Shown: piece after piece, positions 1 to 4,732 of the stretch
Layout of the letters: the number at the start of each line of letters is the position of its first letter
How positions within the stretch are numbered: the stretch's first letter is position 1
Assembly (NCBI GenBank): GCA_900769795.1
Contig: CAAGHZ010000011.1
Span: 1 to 10,175 of the forward strand
DNA: 10,175 nt
Direction of reading: 5' to 3'
DNA from: Clostridia bacterium
GTDB taxonomy: Bacteria > Bacillota > Clostridia > Monoglobales > Monoglobaceae
The notes under the pieces: generated by a model
Database searches by the model: none
The model's input: only the letters and a program-made list of their open reading frames with translations
Told to the model about the DNA's origin: nothing
Translations under genes and position numbers: made by a program

Positions 1-489
1 ACCAACTATCTCCCATGACCTGATATACTCCATAATATTTATGGGCTTATCAACTTTTTTCTTTGTCTTTTTCATTATGACAACTTCACTCTGTCCAAAA
101 AAGTCTATTATCCATTTGCTGTCAATCTTACATTCTGATTTGAGCGTAATCAAATACTCGGCACAAACTATGTCTGCCGCCTTATGATTTATATCCCCTG
201 CCGAAATTATTTGTATATCGGGTGGCAGATTCATATTTAACTTTCTGATTACTCTCTCATCATCAAGAGTATCATTGGTAAAAGAAATATCAACATACTC
301 GCACTCGCTTGTGACCCCGACAGGAAGCGGCAGAGCAAAACTGAGTTTCTGGTGTGGGTTAAATCCTTGCGAATACTCAACGGGCAAACCGCTTCTCATA
401 ATCGACCTTGTAAAGCACCTGAGCAAATCAAGATGGGATATATATTTCGCCATACCCAGTTTAGAAAATTTCAATCTTCTCTTACTCAA
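1..489 (-). CDS. TIGR03936/DUF2344 radical SAM-linked protein, partial (3' end beyond left edge)
   Basis: Reading the minus strand from a TTG at 489 gives 163 open codons that continue past the left edge. The visible N-terminus carries the family signature: a basic start (SKRRLKFSK, residues 2-10), then AKYISHLDLLR (14-24) and GFNPHQKLSFALPLPVGV (42-59). DUF2344 proteins are cytoplasmic, almost always encoded directly after (or fused to) a TIGR03960 radical SAM protein, and are presumed partners; the reaction is unknown. The TTG was chosen because GGAAGGGG (505-498) lies 8 bases upstream and the resulting N-terminus matches the family. A GTG at 498 is in frame but abuts that ribosome binding site. 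The start lies inside the end of the upstream gene (8-base overlap), so translation is probably coupled. Family assignment is confident; function is not known. Confidence 0.88.
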   Translation of the reverse strand, partial: MSKRRLKFSKLGMAKYISHLDLLRCFTRSIMRSGLPVEYSQGFNPHQKLSFALPLPVGVTSECEYVDISFTNDTLDDERVIRKLNMNLPPDIQIISAGDINHKAADIVCAEYLITLKSECKIDSKWIIDFFGQSEVVIMKKTKKKVDKPINIMEYIRSWEIVG

Positions 490-2326
490 AGCAAACACCC
501 CTTCCAAACTGAGCCGCTCCGCAGGCGGAACATCCCTCTCTGCAAGAAGGCGTTGTCTCGCCTTTGTACGCCTTTTCTCTCTCTCTAATCAAAAATTCTT
601 TGCCGACGCCAATATCTGCATAATCCCAAGGCAAAATTTCGTCATAACTCATCTGTCTGTACGCATAGAACTCAGGGTCGATACCATTGATTTCAAACGC
701 CCTCATCCACTTGTCATAGTCAAAGAAGTCGCTCCATCCGTCAAACTTACAACCAAGTTCAACCGCAGAAATCAAAACCTCACCAAGACGTCTGTCGCCC
801 TTGGCAAAGACCTCTTCAAGAAAACTAACATCACTCTCGTGCCAGTTGTATACTATTTTCTTGCTCTTAATACTGTTTTTAAGCATTGCCGCCTTTCTCT
901 CCATATCAGAGATACGATTCTGCGGCTCCCATTGAAATGGTGTAAAAGGCTTTGGCACAAAGAAAGAAGTGCTGACCGTTACCGATACGCTTCTGCCCTT
1001 TCTCTCCTCAATCGGTATCTCATAAAAAGATTCTATAACCTTTTGAGCAAGTTCTCCAATACCGAGAACATCTGCATCTGTCTCTGTTGGGAGGCCAAGC
1101 ATAAAGTAAAGTTTCATTCTGTTGTATCCGCCACCAAAGGCGATTTTTGATGTTCTGAGCAAATCTTCCTCAAGAACATTTTTGTTTATAACATCACGAA
1201 GTCTCTGCGTGCCCGCCTCAGGGGCAAAGGTAAGACCGCTCTTTTTTACCTTCTGGACCTTTTCCATGAGTTCCATAGAAAAATTATCAACCCTTAGCGA
1301 CGGCAGAGAGAGGTTTATCCTCTTATCAACCGTCATATCTAAAAGCCCATCGGTAAGTTCCTGAAGTTTTGTATAATCACTTGTACTGAGAGAAGACATA
1401 GACATCTCCTCATACCCTGTGGCATTTATGGAATTTTGTGCAACACCAAGTAAACGCTCCACCGAGCGCTCTCTTACAGGGCGATATATATATCCTGCCT
1501 GACAGAATCTACAACCTCTGATACATCCGCGGAAGAGTTCAAGCATAATTCTGTCATGGACGGTCTCCATAAACGGAACTATCAGCTTTTCGGGGATGCA
1601 GGTATTGTCAAGGTCTTTGATTATTCTCTTTTTCACTTTCTGCGGTGCGCAGTCACGATTGGGCGCAAATGACTTGATTGTGTTATCGTCGTTATATTCT
1701 ACATCATAAAATGACGGAACATAGACGCCTTCTATCTTTGCTATCATCTCAAGATATGCTTCTCTTGGGGCACCTGACTCTCTCCACACCTTATAGACAT
1801 CCATTATCTCGCTGTTTACTTCCTCACCCTCTCCAAGAATAAAAAAGTCAACCAAATCAGACAGGGGCTCTGCATGATACGCACAAGGACCGCCACAGCA
1901 TACAAAGGGGTCTTCCGCCCCTCTGTCTTTTGTGCGCAGAGGAATCTGTGCAAGGCTTAGCATATTTACAACATTTGAATAACTCATCTCATATTGCAAG
2001 GTAAAGCCCACTATATCAAAATCCTTAACGGGCTTATAACTCTCAAGAGACAAAAGTGGGATTCCCGCCTTTTTCATCTCCTGTTCCATATCATCCCATG
2101 GGGCAAAGACACGCTCGCACACGGTGTCTTCGCGCTCGTTGAGCATATGATAAAGTATCTTCATTCCAAGGTGAGACATACCAACCTCATACACATCAGG
2201 AAAGCAAAAAGCAAAGGACATTATAGAGTCTGTCCATTCTTTGTGTATACTGTTAAACTCGTTTCCTATATATCTCGACGGCTTCTGAACCCTCTTAAGG
2301 CAGCCTTCAAATTTTGTTCTGTACAT
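482..2326 (-). CDS. TIGR03960-family B12-binding-like radical SAM protein
   Basis: A 614-residue cytoplasmic iron-sulfur protein. Residues 1-150 carry the family N-terminus (KVQKPSRYIG-like segment at 12-21, then CFPDVYEVGMSHLG at 41-54) and a cobalamin-binding-like fold region. The radical SAM cluster motif is C268-xxx-C272-xx-C275 within FRGCIRGCRFCQAG, followed by YRPVRERS. A second cysteine set at the C-terminus (C595, C599, C602; CREGCSACG) probably binds another metal centre. Length is normal for the family. The substrate is unknown; the partner is the overlapping downstream DUF2344 gene, and in Clostridia the pair often precedes RNase G and ribosomal protein L21/L27 genes. Start choice: GGAGG (2337-2333) is 6 bases from the ATG at 2326 but directly abuts the ATG at 2332. 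Longer in-frame extensions would cover the predicted promoter and have no family match. Confidence 0.93.
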   Translation of the reverse strand: MYRTKFEGCLKRVQKPSRYIGNEFNSIHKEWTDSIMSFAFCFPDVYEVGMSHLGMKILYHMLNEREDTVCERVFAPWDDMEQEMKKAGIPLLSLESYKPVKDFDIVGFTLQYEMSYSNVVNMLSLAQIPLRTKDRGAEDPFVCCGGPCAYHAEPLSDLVDFFILGEGEEVNSEIMDVYKVWRESGAPREAYLEMIAKIEGVYVPSFYDVEYNDDNTIKSFAPNRDCAPQKVKKRIIKDLDNTCIPEKLIVPFMETVHDRIMLELFRGCIRGCRFCQAGYIYRPVRERSVERLLGVAQNSINATGYEEMSMSSLSTSDYTKLQELTDGLLDMTVDKRINLSLPSLRVDNFSMELMEKVQKVKKSGLTFAPEAGTQRLRDVINKNVLEEDLLRTSKIAFGGGYNRMKLYFMLGLPTETDADVLGIGELAQKVIESFYEIPIEERKGRSVSVTVSTSFFVPKPFTPFQWEPQNRISDMERKAAMLKNSIKSKKIVYNWHESDVSFLEEVFAKGDRRLGEVLISAVELGCKFDGWSDFFDYDKWMRAFEINGIDPEFYAYRQMSYDEILPWDYADIGVGKEFLIREREKAYKGETTPSCREGCSACGAAQFGRGVCFE

Positions 2327-2348
2327 ACACATCCTCCGAAAATGAGTT

Positions 2349-2376
2349 TTGTAATATTTTTCTATGTTAATATAAT
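2349..2376 (+). promoter_or_regulatory. Candidate promoter for the SpoIVFA-like/SpoIVFB operon (upstream option)
   Basis: TTGTAA (2349-2354), a 16-base spacer and a perfect TATAAT (2371-2376) on the plus strand would start a transcript near 2383, leaving a leader of about 79 bases. Its -10 box occupies nearly the same bases as the -10 box of the opposing radical SAM promoter. The -35 is weak, so this competes with the site at 2410-2437. Confidence 0.4.
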
Positions 2377-2400
2377 ACACTACCGCGCCCGAACTTTCAA
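2372..2400 (-). promoter_or_regulatory. Sigma-A promoter for the radical SAM / DUF2344 operon
   Basis: On the minus strand, TTGAAA (2400-2395) is separated by 17 bases from TATTAT (2377-2372). This predicts a transcript starting near 2365 and a leader of about 39 bases before the ATG at 2326. Both hexamers are 5/6 matches or close to consensus at optimal spacing. The assignment is from sequence only. Confidence 0.65.
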
Positions 2401-2409
2401 GCATAAATA

Positions 2410-2437
2410 TGGACAAATACCAATAAAATTATATATA
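2410..2437 (+). promoter_or_regulatory. Candidate promoter for the SpoIVFA-like/SpoIVFB operon (downstream option)
   Basis: TGGACA (2410-2415; 5/6 to consensus) lies 16 bases before TATATA (2432-2437). The transcript would start near 2444, just ahead of the AAGGAG ribosome binding site at 2447-2452. A weak sigma-E-like reading of the same bases (GACAAATA, 14 bases, TATACAAG) is possible but would start inside the ribosome binding site. Confidence 0.3.
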
Positions 2438-2461
2438 CAAGCATATAAGGAGTGATAATTT

Positions 2462-2779
2462 ATGTCGTCTAAAATGAAAATTGACAACAATGTATTAAAC
2501 AACAGTCCGGGAGGTCTGCTTTCGGGCTTGATTAAACAATGTATCGCGGTCTTTATCTGTATAGCCTTTGTCCTTGGTATGAAGTTCTGCGACAATCCGA
2601 AAATCTCTTTATGGGCAGACTCTCTCGGATATGCCCTCAGGCAAAATACTGACTGGAACACTGCCACAGATTCGGTTTTGTCGTGGCTTGAAAATATCCT
2701 CCCCGCCTTATCTGACTCACCAAGCGAAAATACCACTCAAACACCCGACAACAATGCAGACGCAATAACTTTTCATTGA
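2462..2779 (+). CDS. Small single-pass membrane protein, SpoIVFA-like without LytM domain
   Basis: A 105-residue protein with an ATG preceded by AAGGAG (2447-2452) at 9 bases. Residues 1-24 are hydrophilic, 26-41 form one hydrophobic helix (QCIAVFICIAFVLGMK), and about 63 polar or amphipathic residues follow, ending in a Ser/Thr/Pro/Asn-rich tail. Positive charge before the helix predicts N-in, C-out (the forespore-facing intermembrane side, if sporulation-related). It lies 9 bases upstream of a SpoIVFB-like protease, exactly where SpoIVFA sits. In Bacillus SpoIVFA anchors and inhibits SpoIVFB and has a C-terminal LytM/M23-like domain of roughly 150 further residues. That domain is absent here, with no trace of it in the short gap. 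The helix and the NPxxSLWADSLGYAL segment resemble the membrane-proximal part of clostridial SpoIVFA-like proteins, from memory only. That it is a real gene is likely; its function as a SpoIVFA analogue is inferred from position. Confidence 0.72.
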   Translation: MSSKMKIDNNVLNNSPGGLLSGLIKQCIAVFICIAFVLGMKFCDNPKISLWADSLGYALRQNTDWNTATDSVLSWLENILPALSDSPSENTTQTPDNNADAITFH

Positions 2780-2788
2780 TACATAGTT

Positions 2789-3649
2789 ATGAGTATAAAC
2801 GTCTTTCGCGGTTTTAAAATCAATATATTATTTTTTCCGCTTCTTGCCGCAAGCATACTCGGTAAATATTTTCTAGCCTTTTCTGCCGCATTTATGTGTG
2901 CCTTGCTTCACGAACTTTTTCACGTTTTTGCAGCACGGCGTACAGGGGTAGGGATTTCATACATAGAGGTTTTACCCTTTGGCATTTGTGCAAGACTTAG
3001 GTCGGATATTATAAAAAATCCTGCCCGCGAAATAATCATCGCACTGGCAGGGCCCTTGGTAAACATTGTTATATTTGCAGCCGCATTGATTTTAAGATAT
3101 AACTTGTCAATCAACTCAGAGATTTTAAATTATTTTATACTCTGCAACTTTTATATGGCAATCGTAAACCTCTTGCCATGCCTGCCCCTTGACGGCGGCA
3201 GAATTTTGAAGGCGTATCTGACTATAAAATCAGGAGCCGTTTTTGCATATAACTTTTGTTTAAAACTCAGCCGTCTTATAGTGCTTTGGTTAATCGGTGG
3301 CGCCGTTTATCTTTTATTTTCAAGCAGTTTCAACCTCTCGCTTATTATTATCGGCGCCTTTTTGCTCGGCAATCTGTGCCTTGAACAACAAAATATATCA
3401 AAGCAAGCCATAAAAGAACTGCTTTTTTACAAGAATAAAATCACAAGCAGCGAAATGTTTCGCGCTTCTGCTCTGGTTGCCCACAAAGACACCCCTGCGC
3501 GAAAAATCCTAAAAAAACTTTCGTACAACAACTATCACATCGTTTGCGTGACAGACGATGATTTAAACATCTCTAAAACACTTACCGAGGGACAACTTAT
3601 CAATGCCCTGACAAACCGCAGTATACAAATAACCCTCGGAGAAATCTGA
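2789..3649 (+). CDS. spoIVFB: SpoIVFB-like site-2 intramembrane zinc metalloprotease (M50)
   Basis: A 286-residue polytopic membrane protein, close to the 288 of Bacillus SpoIVFB. The zinc motif HELFH (H41, E42, H45) lies in a hydrophobic helix, and the third ligand D135 lies in NLLPCLPLDGGR (127-138). These positions nearly equal H43/E44/H47/D137 of Bacillus SpoIVFB. Hydrophobic segments fall near 12-48, 82-102, 112-130 and 160-197. Residues about 225-286 form a CBS-like cytoplasmic tail (ALVAHKDTPARKILKKLS...YHIVCVTDDD). SpoIVFB cleaves pro-sigma-K in the mother cell; that role is inferred from length, catalytic spacing and neighbours. Other M50B proteases with CBS tails exist, so a different substrate is possible. 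It follows the small membrane gene by 9 bases. No clear ribosome binding site precedes the ATG, and a stop at 2777 blocks any longer start, which suggests coupling to the upstream gene. Confidence 0.85.
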   Translation: MSINVFRGFKINILFFPLLAASILGKYFLAFSAAFMCALLHELFHVFAARRTGVGISYIEVLPFGICARLRSDIIKNPAREIIIALAGPLVNIVIFAAALILRYNLSINSEILNYFILCNFYMAIVNLLPCLPLDGGRILKAYLTIKSGAVFAYNFCLKLSRLIVLWLIGGAVYLLFSSSFNLSLIIIGAFLLGNLCLEQQNISKQAIKELLFYKNKITSSEMFRASALVAHKDTPARKILKKLSYNNYHIVCVTDDDLNISKTLTEGQLINALTNRSIQITLGEI

Positions 3650-3673
3650 TTTTATACGCTTATTAATTTTGAC

Positions 3674-3702
3674 TTGAAATTCCCGATTGCGTATGTTATA
3701 AT
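3674..3702 (+). promoter_or_regulatory. Strong sigma-A promoter with extended -10 for the stalk-protein pair
   Basis: TTGAAA (3674-3679), exactly 17 bases, then a perfect TATAAT (3697-3702). The TATG at 3692-3695 one base ahead of the -10 forms an extended -10 element. The predicted start is near 3709, giving a leader of about 41 bases that contains GGAGG (3738-3742) 7 bases before the ATG at 3750. This is the best promoter in the window, so the pair is probably well expressed in vegetative cells, independently of the protease gene ahead of it. Confidence 0.8.
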
Positions 3703-3708
3703 ATTCTG

Positions 3709-3722
3709 TGGCAATAGTGCCA
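3709..3722 (+). promoter_or_regulatory. Short perfect inverted repeat at the predicted transcription start
   Basis: TGGCA, four bases (ATAG), TGCCA. The repeat begins at about +1 of the predicted transcript. It could be a small repressor operator or a 5'-terminal hairpin that protects the mRNA. The arms are only 5 bases, so chance is not excluded. Confidence 0.4.
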
Positions 3723-3749
3723 ATCTGATATTCATACGGAGGAATTTTT

Positions 3750-4211
3750 ATGAAGAAAATAATTATTTTAACACTAATCAGTTGTATGCTCATCAGTTCT
3801 ATGTCTGCATTTGCAGTAGCTGAGAACATTATTATTGACGGCGAAACAATTACAATCCCCGCAGAAATGGGTAAGGTTTGCGAAAAAGATGACAGAACTT
3901 TTGTTCCTGTTCGCTTTGTAACAGAGTTCCTCGGTTGTAACGTTACATTTACAGATACAGACCTCCAGAAGGGTGCAACAATCACAAACCCTGAAGCCGG
4001 CGTTTCTTACTACTTTATCATAGACAGCAACTCATTCCTGATAATCAGCGGTGACAGCGTTAAAACCAAAAAAATGGACACAGCTACATTTTTAAACTAC
4101 GAAGAGGGAAGAACTTATGTTCCTGTTCGTTTCCTTGCAGAAGAACTTGGCTACAAAGTTGACTGGGAAGAAGAAACTCAGACAGTTATGATGACTAAGA
4201 TTGCAGAATAA
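3750..4211 (+). CDS. Secreted stalk-domain protein (copper amine oxidase N-terminal-like), copy 1
   Basis: A 153-residue exported protein. Residues 1-24 are a signal peptide (MKK, hydrophobic core, cleavage after AFA22 or AVA24). C12 sits in an LISC lipobox-like context, but the hydrophobic stretch continues well past it, so type I cleavage is favoured. The mature part is a Cu_amine_oxidN1/stalk domain: a short beta segment (IIIDGETITIPAEMG, 27-41), then the repeated signature DDRTFVPVRFVTEFLG and, near the C-terminus, EEGRTYVPVRFLAEELGYKVDWEEETQTV-type sequence. Such domains usually occur as N- or C-terminal modules of clostridial cell-surface proteins; here one forms the whole mature protein, with no enzyme, SLH or cell-wall-anchor domain. 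Function is unknown; a cell-envelope or extracellular binding role is inferred. It is followed after 19 bases by a paralogue. Confidence 0.88.
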   Translation: MKKIIILTLISCMLISSMSAFAVAENIIIDGETITIPAEMGKVCEKDDRTFVPVRFVTEFLGCNVTFTDTDLQKGATITNPEAGVSYYFIIDSNSFLIISGDSVKTKKMDTATFLNYEEGRTYVPVRFLAEELGYKVDWEEETQTVMMTKIAE

Positions 4212-4230
4212 TACAAGAGAGGTTTAAGTT

Positions 4231-4695
4231 TTGAAAAAATACTTCAGTCTGACTTGCATAGCATTACTGATACTTTCTTTGATTTTGTCATTTGTTTCGG
4301 TTTATGCTGCTGCAAACGTTATTAAAATTGATGGTGTATCCGCCCAAATCCCTGATGGAATGGGACAAATCCGCGAAAAGGATGACCGTACATTTGTTCC
4401 CCTCAGGTTTGTCTCTGAATTCTTAGGCAACGATGTATGGTTTATGGACAACCTTAAAACTGCAGGGGTTAACTCGCCTGATGCAGTTATATATGTCCAG
4501 GACGGAAACAACATTCTGTACAAAGTATCAAAAGATACATCCGAAACCATAGAGATACCAATGGACACCTCGGCATACATAGATATGGATGAGGGTCGTA
4601 TGTATCTGCCGATTCGTTTCCTTGCCGAAGCCCTTGACTATACTGTCGGGTGGGACGAGGAAACACAGACGGTAACTCTTGATATGAATGAATAA
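4231..4695 (+). CDS. Secreted stalk-domain protein, copy 2 (TTG start)
   Basis: A 154-residue paralogue of the preceding gene with the same plan: signal peptide (MKKYF, hydrophobic core, cleavage near VYA26), then IDGVSAQIPDGMG, DDRTFVPLRFVSEFLG and DEGRMYLPIRFLAEAL with a final WDEETQTV block. The matches to copy 1 run end to end, including DDRTFVP, RFLAE and EETQTV, showing tandem duplication followed by divergence, mostly in the middle third. The start is TTG at 4231, with AAGAGAGG (4215-4222) 8 bases upstream; it gives a textbook signal peptide and no ATG upstream fits. The rarer start codon and weaker ribosome binding site suggest lower output than copy 1. It shares the promoter at 3674 and ends at the terminator at 4699. 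Function is unknown. Confidence 0.87.
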   Translation: MKKYFSLTCIALLILSLILSFVSVYAAANVIKIDGVSAQIPDGMGQIREKDDRTFVPLRFVSEFLGNDVWFMDNLKTAGVNSPDAVIYVQDGNNILYKVSKDTSETIEIPMDTSAYIDMDEGRMYLPIRFLAEALDYTVGWDEETQTVTLDMNE

Positions 4696-4698
4696 ACA

Positions 4699-4732
4699 AA
4701 TCCCCCGATATAAAATCGGGGGATTATTTTTT
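4699..4732 (+). terminator. Rho-independent terminator of the stalk pair (also faces the minus-strand gene)
   Basis: Perfect 11-base arms (4699-4709 and 4715-4725) with a five-base loop, five consecutive C-G pairs, then A and six Ts (4727-4732). The stem is 3 bases past the TAA of copy 2. Read from the minus strand the same stem is followed by TTTGTTTATT, so it can also stop the convergent hydrolase-like gene, whose stop codon (4733-4731) overlaps the plus-strand T tract. Confidence 0.93.

Larger units (their letters stand above)
3650..3749 (+). other. Intergenic leader between the protease and stalk genes
   Basis: Contains the stalk-pair promoter and inverted repeat but no recognisable terminator for the protease transcript, so readthrough from spoIVFB into the stalk genes is possible. 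Confidence 0.5.

Noticed and set aside
275..1150. A 291-codon plus-strand open frame
   Set aside because: It lies antisense to the radical SAM and DUF2344 genes, has no domain sense, no ribosome binding site of note, and the opposite strand encodes recognisable families.
2327..2416. A 30-residue N-terminal extension of the radical SAM protein
   Set aside because: It covers the predicted promoter and the GGAGG site and does not resemble the family N-terminus.
2412..2441. A sigma-E-like sporulation promoter for the protease operon
   Set aside because: Only about 5/8 and 6/8 matches, and transcription would begin inside the ribosome binding site.
2380..2736. A 118-codon minus-strand open frame over the divergent promoter and small membrane gene
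   Set aside because: It would cover the radical SAM promoter and sits antisense to a gene with a good ribosome binding site and a clear operon position.
3778..3788. Lipoprotein signal (LISC) in stalk copy 1
   Set aside because: Only eight hydrophobic residues precede the cysteine and the hydrophobic core continues to a good AxA site; copy 2 lacks it.
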